Of a stretch of 5,160 nt of DNA, positions 1-5,160 are shown piece after piece. This DNA comes from an uncultured Clostridia bacterium (GTDB lineage: Bacteria > Bacillota > Clostridia > Oscillospirales > Ruminococcaceae), in NCBI GenBank assembly GCA_946533615.1, contig CAMNBY010000248.1, forward strand, positions 1 to 5,160, in the 5' to 3' direction. The notes beneath the pieces are model-generated. The model searched no databases and was not told the origin of the DNA. It worked only from the letters and a program-made list of their open reading frames with translations. How positions within the stretch are numbered: the stretch's first letter is position 1; each line of letters opens with the position of its first letter. The translations under genes and the position numbers were made by a program.

Positions 1-20
1 TGCGTCAGCAAGCCTGCGTC

Positions 21-90
21 GAATTTAGGCAATCTGACGAAAATCTGGACGGCGCATCTGATGCACAGGGGTCGTGCGGTGTTGCCTTAA
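21..90 (+). repeat. Left copy of a dispersed intergenic repeat (inverted partner at 5071-5152)
   Basis: This segment matches, as reverse complement, the segment at 5071-5152. Shared blocks in the same order are GAATTT (21-26), TGACG followed by AAAAT (35-44), a TGCA-rich middle (61-70), and a perfect 17-base end GTGCGGTGTTGCCTTAA (74-90). The left copy is about 12 bases shorter because of a gap in the middle. A tight palindrome, GCATC-T-GATGC, lies at 54-64. No coding sequence is seen here. The conserved order with scattered substitutions points to a dispersed repeat family rather than to a recent duplication. I cannot tell copy number from one window, and the outer boundary at 21 is only where similarity stops. 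Confidence 0.7.
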
Positions 91-96
91 CGCAAA

Positions 97-173
97 ATGG
101 CCATTCGGCCGAAACAGATGGATAGAAGCACAAATGCTGCCTCTTGCTGAATCTGCTTCGGCCGAATGGCCAT
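97..173. repeat. Long inverted repeat / stem-loop downstream of the operon, possible terminator
   Basis: The arms 97-113 (ATGGCCATTCGGCCGAA) and 157-173 form a perfect 17-bp stem. After one mismatch (114/156) the stem continues for five more pairs (115-119 with 151-155). The 31-base loop holds a small hairpin, AGCA-CAAA-TGCT (127-138). Each arm is itself two overlapping palindromes, ATGGCCAT and TTCGGCCGAA, sharing one base, so several alternative folds exist. It begins about 50 bases past the stop codon of the last gene. In the minus-strand transcript the stem is followed by only a short U run (complement of 94-97), so it is a weak match to an intrinsic terminator. It could also be an mRNA-stabilising 3' hairpin, a small mobile palindrome or a protein-binding site. 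The structure is certain; the role is inferred. Confidence 0.75.
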
Positions 174-223
174 AATTATCGCCGCAAGGCTCAACTATTC
201 ACTGAGCAAGCAAAGCGAGCGCT

Positions 224-2023
224 TCAGATCCCAATGGGGCCGATCTCGTTTATGGCGGCCTTCTTCTGCATGGCCTCGAGGGCGGCGTTCTTGGTGTCCT
301 CGGCGATGATGGCCTTGCGGTGAACAGCCATCTTGTCCATCAGGCCGTTTGCGTTGCCGCCGATGGCAAGGTCTCTCATCTCGGTCAGGTCTGCGGGGGT
401 CTTTATCTCACCGATCATTTTGCCGAAATCGGGGCGCTGCTTGATGCTTTCCTTGTAGATCGCAATGTTCTCGGGCTTGAGCAGGTCTGCGGCATCTCTG
501 TCAAAGTCCAGCTGCTCCTCCTTGTTGAGGACGATGCCCATTTCCTCAAAGCCGACCTTGCGGGCGTTGATGGTGTCGGCGATGGTCTTTATCGCCAGGA
601 GCCCTGCCAGGTCGTCAGCCAGCTCGTTCTTCTGCGCCTCAAAGTCCTTGGAGATCTGCGACTTCTTGCTGATATCCTCCTGAATGGTCTTCATCATATC
701 GTCGGCGGGCTTGTTCTCCATGTTCCGCACCTTTTCCTCGGCGGCGGCGTTCTCCTCGGCATTAAGCCGCTCGATGGCCTCGGCGGTCACGGGAGAATCA
801 AGTGTCTCCTTGCAGATCTTTGCGATGGCGTCGGCAAAGGGATTGCCCTTTGCGGCCTCGGCCTCTTCGCGGAGCTTTTGCAGCTCCATTATCTTCATGA
901 TGGAGGAGAAGATGAACAGGTTGCGCCTGTATTTGAAGTTCTCGTCGTCCTTGTAGTAGCTGTTGAGGCAGCCCTCGATAAGATGCTGCGCGGAGTCCTT
1001 GAGGCCGCTCTTCTCTGCCGCCTTGGGGTTATCCTTGATCGCCTTTCTCAGGTCGGCGGCAAGCAGGTGATCCTGCAAGGTCTCCCTGAAGGCTCTGCGG
1101 CGGGTCTTCCATGCCTGACCGTTGATGGCGCGGCCTCTGTCCTTGGCGGCTGCGGGGTCGTAGATCAGGTCGTTGCTCATTACGCTCGAACGGCTGGTGA
1201 TATCGTATATCCTGCGCTGCTCGTCGGGCTTCTTTGCGTCCTCGTGGAACTTTCTCTCGAAGGTCGTGATGCCCTTGCCAAGGTTCTCCATGTCCTTGTC
1301 GAACTTCTTGGCGATAACTCTAAGCTTGTTGGGGTCGCAGTTCGGCTTTTTGAACTCGGCCTGCCACTCGGCGGAATGCTCGAGGATATCGGCGTGGGCT
1401 TTCTGTATGTCCGTAACGCCGAAGTCCTTCATGGTCTTCTCGATGACTTCCCTGCTCTTGTAATTCCAGGCGGTGGGGTCGTCGCCGTTCTTGTCCTCGG
1501 GATCAATGTCATAGAGCACGTCCTGCATCTTTTGGATGCCGTCCTTGCCGAGGGTGAGCATGACGCCCGGCGCCTTCTCAAAGCCGATGCCGTTTTGCAG
1601 GGATCTCTCCTTGCATCTTATTATCCTGAGCTCTGCGTTAAGAGCCTCGAAGCCCTCTTTGCCCTTGTACTTTTTCTCAAGCTTGTCGAGCACCTTTGCG
1701 TTGTCGCTGAGGTGCTTCTTTATTTCGGGAGCCTCCAGGGGGATATACTTGGGAACAACGTCGCTGTGATCGTGGCTGGCCTCGATAAGCTCCTGATTGT
1801 CGATGGTGTGCTTCCTGCCGTCAAGACCGACCACGGAGGTAGTGCCCGTAAGATCCGTCATCTCTCCGTCCACTGCCATTCCGCTGACCAAGCGGCAGGA
1901 CTTTGATCTCTTGACGCACTCCGCCCTCAGAGGGTCGTCCTTTGGAATGAGCGGGACAAGGTGATCCCACATTGAAAAGTCATTGAGCTGGTGGCTGGCT
2001 AACTGTTTTCTGATAGGCGGCAT
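224..2023 (-). CDS. Unrecognised 599-residue charged helical cytoplasmic protein, last gene of the operon
   Basis: I do not recognise this family. The ATG at 2023 is preferred because AAGGAGGA (2031-2038) stands 7 bases upstream. An in-frame ATG at 2089 would add 22 residues but has no ribosome binding site. The protein is hydrophilic and rich in Lys, Glu, Asp and Ala. It has no signal peptide, no membrane segment and no metal-binding Cys cluster. Residues 1-100 look less helical (Pro-rich start, then a GTTSVVGLDGRKHT turn region at 60-73). Residues 100-260 and 300-590 look like long amphipathic helices, with coiled-coil-like stretches around 370-395 and 415-480. Its place after two GHKL-ATPase-like genes and a sensor phosphatase suggests that it is an effector, scaffold or regulated target of that switch. 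This is inference from context only. The 85-base gap upstream and the hairpin at 2039-2078 could let it be expressed at a different level from its neighbours. Confidence 0.85.
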   Translation of the reverse strand: MPPIRKQLASHQLNDFSMWDHLVPLIPKDDPLRAECVKRSKSCRLVSGMAVDGEMTDLTGTTSVVGLDGRKHTIDNQELIEASHDHSDVVPKYIPLEAPEIKKHLSDNAKVLDKLEKKYKGKEGFEALNAELRIIRCKERSLQNGIGFEKAPGVMLTLGKDGIQKMQDVLYDIDPEDKNGDDPTAWNYKSREVIEKTMKDFGVTDIQKAHADILEHSAEWQAEFKKPNCDPNKLRVIAKKFDKDMENLGKGITTFERKFHEDAKKPDEQRRIYDITSRSSVMSNDLIYDPAAAKDRGRAINGQAWKTRRRAFRETLQDHLLAADLRKAIKDNPKAAEKSGLKDSAQHLIEGCLNSYYKDDENFKYRRNLFIFSSIMKIMELQKLREEAEAAKGNPFADAIAKICKETLDSPVTAEAIERLNAEENAAAEEKVRNMENKPADDMMKTIQEDISKKSQISKDFEAQKNELADDLAGLLAIKTIADTINARKVGFEEMGIVLNKEEQLDFDRDAADLLKPENIAIYKESIKQRPDFGKMIGEIKTPADLTEMRDLAIGGNANGLMDKMAVHRKAIIAEDTKNAALEAMQKKAAINEIGPIGI

Positions 2024-2030
2024 GGTGTTT

Positions 2031-2038
2031 TCCTCCTT
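2031..2038 (-). promoter_or_regulatory. Strong ribosome binding site that fixes the start of the 599-residue gene
   Basis: The minus strand reads AAGGAGGA, a near-complete match to the anti-Shine-Dalgarno sequence, followed by AAACACC and ATG at 2023. It is the strongest such site in the window and rules in favour of the internal start over the upstream ATG at 2089. Confidence 0.85.
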
Positions 2039-2078
2039 GGTATTATCTGCGGTGTTTCCGCTTTCTGTAAATAATACC
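2039..2078 (-). promoter_or_regulatory. Stem-loop in the leader of the 599-residue gene, abutting its ribosome binding site
   Basis: The 8-base arms GGTATTAT (2039-2046) and ATAATACC (2071-2078) are perfectly complementary. Inside them lies a second stem, GCGG (2049-2052) with CCGC (2058-2061), and a 5-base loop. The outer stem ends at 2039, directly beside the Shine-Dalgarno sequence at 2031-2038. A structure here could tune translation, protect a processed mRNA end or act as a protein target. The same bases contain TATTAT (minus strand, 2071-2076), which resembles a -10 box. No -35 at normal spacing is visible (TTGCAC lies 20 bases upstream), so an internal promoter is only a possibility. 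Confidence 0.5.
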
Positions 2079-2108
2079 CTGCCGACCATTCATCGGGTGC
2101 AAAAGAAT

Positions 2109-2729
2109 TTATTTAAGAAGCTTTTCGATCAGTATCTCTGTGCTGCCCGACTTGAAATACACCTTTACATCATCGGCAAGATTGGCGATGATGGATTTTT
2201 CAAGCTCGTCCCACTCCTCGCTCTCGCGGGGCTTGCTCTCTATCTGCTTGCGGTAGCTGTCAAGCGACCAGTAGCCGTCGTAGTAATCCGAAACGTAAGA
2301 GATCTCGTCGCGGTGCATACCCATGCCTATCCAGCTTCCGCCCTGCACTTCGTCGGCGTAGCCCGAGCGCTGTGACGAGCGGCGCACAAGCTCTCTGAGC
2401 TTTCCGAGCACTCCGCGGGCGCTCTCGTTTTTGCCCGAGGTGGAAACGCTCTTGATCCTGCTCTCCTGTCTTTCGTCGGCGCCCTGATCGGCGGTGAGCC
2501 TTATGCGGCACAGCAGGCCGCTGTCGGTCTTTTCGCTCTCGATGCAGAGCTTTGCGTTAAGATCGTCCATTACGCCGTTGACGAGGCTCAGCGCCTCCTC
2601 GGTAAGCAGGCGGATATGGACGGCGTCCCTGCCCTTGATGTTGTTATAGCTCAAAAATCTTTCCGCTGTTTGGAGGGCGGCCTCGCTTCCGCTCAGATCT
2701 CCTCTGATCTCGATAACATCTGTATTCAT
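2109..2729 (-). CDS. Degenerate GHKL (RsbW-like) ATPase-fold protein, probably unable to bind ATP
   Basis: This 206-residue protein starts at an ATG with AAGGAGA (2736-2742) 6 bases upstream. Residues 36-54 (AVHIRLLTEEALSLVNGVM) align with the N-box helix of RsbW/SpoIIAB kinases. The catalytic-position Glu is kept (E45), but the Mg-ATP Asn four residues later is Leu (L49). The G1 region is ADQGAD (80-85) instead of DTGKP, and no clear glycine-rich G2 loop is seen (nearest is ARGVLGKL, 104-111). The C-terminus, VKVYFKSGSTEILIEKLL (188-205), closely parallels the end of the first gene's product, VRYEYRNSTNILTLEKKL. Between them lie about 70 unmatched residues rich in Ser, Tyr, Gly and Trp (about 115-180). 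I infer a divergent paralogue that kept the fold but lost nucleotide binding, perhaps acting as a docking or decoy partner. No membrane segment or signal peptide is seen. The homology call rests on alignment by eye. Confidence 0.8.
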   Translation of the reverse strand: MNTDVIEIRGDLSGSEAALQTAERFLSYNNIKGRDAVHIRLLTEEALSLVNGVMDDLNAKLCIESEKTDSGLLCRIRLTADQGADERQESRIKSVSTSGKNESARGVLGKLRELVRRSSQRSGYADEVQGGSWIGMGMHRDEISYVSDYYDGYWSLDSYRKQIESKPRESEEWDELEKSIIANLADDVKVYFKSGSTEILIEKLLK

Positions 2730-2748
2730 GCTTATTCTCCTTTTATAT

Positions 2749-2768
2749 CCTCCGCCGATGGCGGTGTA
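2749..2768 (-). repeat. Junction motif between genes 2 and 3 (copy at 4574-4590), with a small hairpin
   Basis: The minus strand reads TACACCGCCATCGGCGGAGG just after the stop codon of the phosphatase gene. It matches 4574-4590 (TACACCATCGGCAGAGG) with one substitution and a 3-base insertion. In this copy CCGCC-ATC-GGCGG forms a perfect 5-bp stem (2752-2764). It may simply be a reused ribosome-binding-site region, or a processing or coupling element. Confidence 0.5.
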
Positions 2769-2770
2769 GT

Positions 2771-4567
2771 TTACACAAGTGTTATTCCAAGCATCGTCAG
2801 GTCGTCGAACTGGTCTGCCTCACCGACGAAGGCGTCAATGTCGGCCTTGACCTCCTGAAGCAGCTCGACGGGCATTGCCTTTCGGTTCTTGTTCAGCGTT
2901 TCGAGCAGGCGCTCGGTGCCGAACATCTCCTCGTCGGCTGCGGTGGCCTCGGTCACGCCGTCGGTGAACACGAAGAGCGTTCCGCCCTTTTCAAGATAAA
3001 GCTCATATTCCTTGTACCTGCTGCCGGGCATTCCGCCGATGACGAAGCCGTGCTTGTCCTTGATGAGCTCGAAGTCGCCGTCCGGCTTTCTGATGATGGG
3101 GCACTCGTGGCCTGCGTTGACGGCGATGACCTTTCCTGTCGAGATCTCCATCACGCCGTACCAGGCGGTGACAAACATTTCCTCTTCGTTGTTCTGGCAA
3201 ACGACGTCGTTGGCCTTTTCAATGACCTTTGCAGGCGGCAGTCCCATCTGCGCAAAGTTCTGAATCAGTATCTTGGACATCATCATGAACATTGCGGCAG
3301 GGACGCCCTTGCCCGAAACGTCGGCGATCACCATTGCAAGGTGGTCGTCATCTATCAGGAAGTAGTCGTAGAAGTCGCCGCCGACCTCCTTGGCGGGAGT
3401 CATGGTGGCGTAGATGTCGAACTCCTTCCTGTTCGGGAAGGCGGGATAGGCGCTCGGGAGCATATCGGCCTGTATCTTCCTTGCAAGGTCCATCTCGGCG
3501 GCAACTCTTTCACGTTCGCCGACAAGCTTCATGTTCTCCCTGACGTAGCTTTCGATCTCGACCGTCAGCGCCGAAACATCCTGTGCGAGCATACCGATCT
3601 CGTTGCCCGACTTTATCCTTCCGATGTTCTCGACAGCCTTGGCGCTGTCCTTGGTCTCGCTGTACTCGTTGACGGCGCTTTGCAGCTGAGCGAGCGGCCT
3701 TACGGCAACGCGGCTGATAAGCAGTATCGCGATAGCGCAGGAAAGTATCATGCCTGCCGCCATCAGGGAGATCATCAGCTGTATCTCGCTGTTGAGCTCT
3801 CTGCGGAACTCGTCCCAGTTATAGTCAAGCACCATGATGGCCTGCACCTTGCCCTTATAAATGATCGGGCAGTAGGCGGTGTAGTGGTTCTCGAAGCCGA
3901 GCTTTCCGATGCTTCCCGTATAGGTCTCGAAGATAACGTCGTCCGTCGCGGCGGCCATGGCTTCCTTGAGGCCGGGGTGCTCTTCAAGATCGTAGTCTAT
4001 GACATATCCCAGCTCCATGGGGTCGTTTTTCGGAGGCTTCTCCTCATACAGCGCATCGTCTATGGTGTCGTACTCCTCCGCCTGATAGTAGACAAACCCA
4101 AGATCTTCGCCTGCGCCGATCAGGAACACATTGCCGTACCCGAGGTCGATCAGGTCGCAGTTTAACGCAAACGAGATCGTGGAATAGGTCTCCGCCGCAA
4201 TGTCGGCCTTTTCTTCCTCGTTAGCGCCTTCCTCTATCGCGTCGTATACCTGTTCGTTATTGTAGCTGAAATCGGTATCGGGCATCCTTTCAATAAACGC
4301 TTCCCACGTACCCGAGCCGGCGAACTTGTAGTTGCTGCTGATCTCCTCGACGTGGTTTGGTGCATAGTCGAGCAGCCAATTCGAGGCAACAAAGCCTGCG
4401 GTCTCCTTTTTGATCTTCTTTATGTCTCGGCTTATCATATCGTCCTTGGCGGTAAGGTATGTGCGGGTGGCACTCTTGTAAACAAGTATGGTGCCAAGCA
4501 CTCCTGCCAGCACATAGAATACAAAGACAAGCACCGAGACCTGTATCATCAATCTGCGTTTTTTCAT
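2771..4567 (-). CDS. Membrane-anchored sensor PP2C phosphatase (RsbU/SpoIIE type) with HAMP domain
   Basis: This 598-residue protein should dephosphorylate a Ser/Thr-phosphorylated anti-anti-sigma-like (STAS) partner in response to an external signal. It has a basic N-terminus, a membrane segment at about 7-30, an extracytoplasmic region at about 31-262, a second membrane segment at about 263-285, a HAMP domain at about 286-345 (with the expected Pro at 291), a short helical linker, and a PP2C/SpoIIE domain at about 365-598. Metal-site motifs are intact: VGGDFYD (395-401, D398), ADVSGKG (415-421, D416), TDGVTEA (535-541, D536) and FDD (587-589). AGHECP (485-490) is also typical of the family. 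The end of the outer region (YTAYCPIIYKGKVQAIMVLD) resembles a Cache-type strand pair, so a small-molecule sensor is plausible but the ligand is unknown. Its ribosome binding site, AGAGGTGA (4571-4578), lies 3 bases before the ATG. It starts 23 bases after the kinase gene, which is likely its antagonist. Confidence 0.95.
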   Translation of the reverse strand: MKKRRLMIQVSVLVFVFYVLAGVLGTILVYKSATRTYLTAKDDMISRDIKKIKKETAGFVASNWLLDYAPNHVEEISSNYKFAGSGTWEAFIERMPDTDFSYNNEQVYDAIEEGANEEEKADIAAETYSTISFALNCDLIDLGYGNVFLIGAGEDLGFVYYQAEEYDTIDDALYEEKPPKNDPMELGYVIDYDLEEHPGLKEAMAAATDDVIFETYTGSIGKLGFENHYTAYCPIIYKGKVQAIMVLDYNWDEFRRELNSEIQLMISLMAAGMILSCAIAILLISRVAVRPLAQLQSAVNEYSETKDSAKAVENIGRIKSGNEIGMLAQDVSALTVEIESYVRENMKLVGERERVAAEMDLARKIQADMLPSAYPAFPNRKEFDIYATMTPAKEVGGDFYDYFLIDDDHLAMVIADVSGKGVPAAMFMMMSKILIQNFAQMGLPPAKVIEKANDVVCQNNEEEMFVTAWYGVMEISTGKVIAVNAGHECPIIRKPDGDFELIKDKHGFVIGGMPGSRYKEYELYLEKGGTLFVFTDGVTEATAADEEMFGTERLLETLNKNRKAMPVELLQEVKADIDAFVGEADQFDDLTMLGITLV

Positions 4568-4573
4568 ATTTCA

Positions 4574-4590
4574 CCTCTGCCGATGGTGTA
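4574..4590 (-). repeat. Junction motif between genes 1 and 2 (copy at 2749-2768)
   Basis: The minus strand TACACCATCGGCAGAGG begins immediately after the TGA of the kinase gene and runs into the ribosome binding site of the phosphatase gene. It is nearly the same as 2749-2768, where the copy also follows a stop codon within two bases. A weaker third resemblance, TCGGCAGGG, occurs in the gap before gene 4 (complement of about 2078-2086). Confidence 0.5.
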
Positions 4591-4992
4591 TCACAGTTTC
4601 TTTTCAAGCGTCAGGATATTCGTGCTGTTCCTGTACTCGTATCTGACGCTGTCCATGCTCTTTTTGGTCATGAATATCCCAAGGCCGCCGATCCGGTCGC
4701 TCTCGGCGTTCTTGTCGGGGTCGGGGTCGGGCCTTTCGAGGGGATCGTAGGGCTTTCCCGTATCCGTGACGACCATGCGCAGCAGGCCGCCGTCATATTC
4801 CGTGCTGACGGTGACATCTCCGGGCTCGTCGGGATAGGCATAGCTGCAAATATTTATAAACACCTCTTCGACCGACATCGAGATCTGGAAGGCTGTTTTT
4901 TCGGAACAGCCGATACTCTCAAGCCCGTCGGTCACGAAGGCTGTGACTTCGTCCAGATTTTCGGGAAGTGCCCTGACAGTGATGGTCTTCAT
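4591..4992 (-). CDS. RsbW/SpoIIAB-family serine kinase (GHKL ATPase), possible anti-sigma factor
   Basis: This 133-residue cytoplasmic protein has a complete single-domain histidine-kinase-like ATPase fold. The N box is SVEEVFINICSYAY (40-53), with catalytic-position E43 and Mg-binding N47. The G1 box is DTGKPYDP (77-84). An acidic lid follows (85-99), then the G2 box GGLGIFM (102-108), and the end strands are VRYEYRNSTNILTLEKKL. Proteins of this family phosphorylate STAS-domain antagonists and often bind sigma factors. The substrate here is not encoded nearby. I chose the ATG at 4992, which has AGAGGGGA (4997-5004) 4 bases upstream and yields the usual family length. A TTG at 5010 would add six residues with no advantage. 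Being first in the operon, next to a PP2C phosphatase, fits a kinase/phosphatase pair. Whether it truly binds a sigma factor cannot be told from sequence. Confidence 0.93.
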   Translation of the reverse strand: MKTITVRALPENLDEVTAFVTDGLESIGCSEKTAFQISMSVEEVFINICSYAYPDEPGDVTVSTEYDGGLLRMVVTDTGKPYDPLERPDPDPDKNAESDRIGGLGIFMTKKSMDSVRYEYRNSTNILTLEKKL

Positions 4993-5022
4993 CTTTTCCC
5001 CTCTTTTCAACAGCTTGGCTGC

Positions 5023-5028
5023 ATAATA
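5023..5028 (-). promoter_or_regulatory. Probable -10 element of the operon promoter
   Basis: The minus strand reads TATTAT, one base from the TATAAT consensus, placed to give a 5' leader of about 20-25 bases before the first gene. The -35 is poor: the best candidate, TTGTGC (5048-5053), lies 19 bases upstream and falls within the repeat hairpin. Either the promoter uses weak -35 contacts or an alternative sigma factor, or the true promoter lies further up. I see no other good candidate between 5029 and 5160. Confidence 0.4.
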
Positions 5029-5033
5029 TCCTG

Positions 5034-5090
5034 TTTAAGGCAATACCGCACAATAGTCATGCGGTATTGCTTTAAGGCAACACCGCACAA
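5034..5090. repeat. Direct repeat plus hairpin upstream of the operon
   Basis: TTTAAGGCAATACCGCACAA (5034-5053) recurs at 5071-5090 with one change (T to C at the eleventh base). Between them is the inverted partner TGCGGTATTGC (5060-5070), which pairs perfectly with 5040-5050 to make an 11-bp stem with a 9-base loop. The second direct copy is also the end of the dispersed repeat at 5071-5152. No U run follows the hairpin on either strand, so it is not a clear terminator. Confidence 0.8.
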
Positions 5091-5152
5091 CCACCGGCTA
5101 ACGCCTTTGCACGCTATCTGCTTGCATATTTTCCGTCATATTACCCAAATTC
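5071..5152 (-). repeat. Right copy of the dispersed intergenic repeat (inverted partner at 21-90)
   Basis: Read on the minus strand it starts with GAATTTGGGTAATATGACGG and ends with GTGCGGTGTTGCCTTAA (complement of 5072-5088), matching 21-90 at both ends and in the middle. It is inverted relative to the left copy, so the CCTTAA ends of both face the operon. No gene is seen from 5011 to 5160. The outer edge may run past the window, since the bases from 5153 onward no longer match the left copy. Confidence 0.7.
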
Positions 5153-5160
5153 TCCTTGAA

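Noticed and set aside
181..223. Possible terminator with GCTCA/TGAGC pairing just after the last stop codon
   Set aside because: The stem is only 5 bp with a 9-base loop and no U run. The structure at 97-173 is much stronger.
320..1906. Long 528-codon open frame on the plus strand
   Set aside because: It lies wholly antisense to the 599-residue gene, has no ribosome binding site, and its translation is a Leu/Val/Gly-rich mirror of G/C-rich wobble codons. The minus-strand frame has a strong ribosome binding site and operon context.
2024..2089. N-terminal extension of the last gene from an ATG at 2089
   Set aside because: There is no ribosome binding site before 2089. The extension would translate the Shine-Dalgarno sequence and the leader hairpin of the better start at 2023.
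3050..4165. 371-codon plus-strand open frame
   Set aside because: It is antisense to the phosphatase gene, whose motifs are unmistakable, so this is a shadow frame.
4993..5010. TTG start at 5010 for the kinase gene
   Set aside because: The ATG at 4992 has a well-placed AGAGGGGA, and the six extra codons would encode the ribosome binding site itself.
5034..5090. CRISPR-like array
   Set aside because: There are only two direct copies. One spacing segment is the inverted partner of the repeat itself, and no cas gene is present.

Overview
The window carries one compact four-gene operon, all on the minus strand (read from about 5020 down to 224). It has dispersed-repeat sequence on both sides. 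Strong AGGAGG-type ribosome binding sites, G/C-rich wobble positions, short intergenic gaps and the protein families suggest a gut-type Clostridia/Firmicutes member. A Ruminococcus/Oscillospiraceae-like genome is my best guess, by general resemblance only. There is no rRNA or other taxonomic marker in the window.

In transcription order the operon is: (1) 4992-4591, a 133-residue RsbW/SpoIIAB-type GHKL ATPase (anti-sigma/serine kinase family) with all ATP-binding boxes; (2) 4567-2771, a 598-residue membrane-anchored RsbU/SpoIIE-type PP2C phosphatase with a large extracytoplasmic sensor region and a HAMP domain; (3) 2729-2109, a 206-residue protein that looks like a degenerate GHKL ATPase: it lacks the N-box Asn and recognisable G boxes, and has an insertion before the last strands; (4) 2023-224, a 599-residue, charged, mostly helical cytoplasmic protein that I do not recognise. 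Gaps are 23, 41 and 85 bases. No sigma factor and no STAS anti-anti-sigma protein is encoded here.

The likely logic, by family knowledge, is partner switching. An external signal acts through the sensor phosphatase, which opposes the kinase on a shared phospho-substrate encoded elsewhere. The degenerate ATPase and the large unknown protein are candidate non-standard components or outputs.

The flanks (1-223 and 5011-5160) hold no convincing gene. Two diverged copies of one roughly 70-82-base repeat lie there in inverted orientation (21-90 and 5071-5152), with their TTAA ends facing the operon. The right flank also has a direct repeat and an 11-bp hairpin close to a probable promoter. The left flank has a strong 17-bp inverted repeat (97-173) that could serve as the operon's 3' structure. 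Two gene junctions share a nearly identical short motif, and an 8-bp stem sits directly against the ribosome binding site of gene 4.
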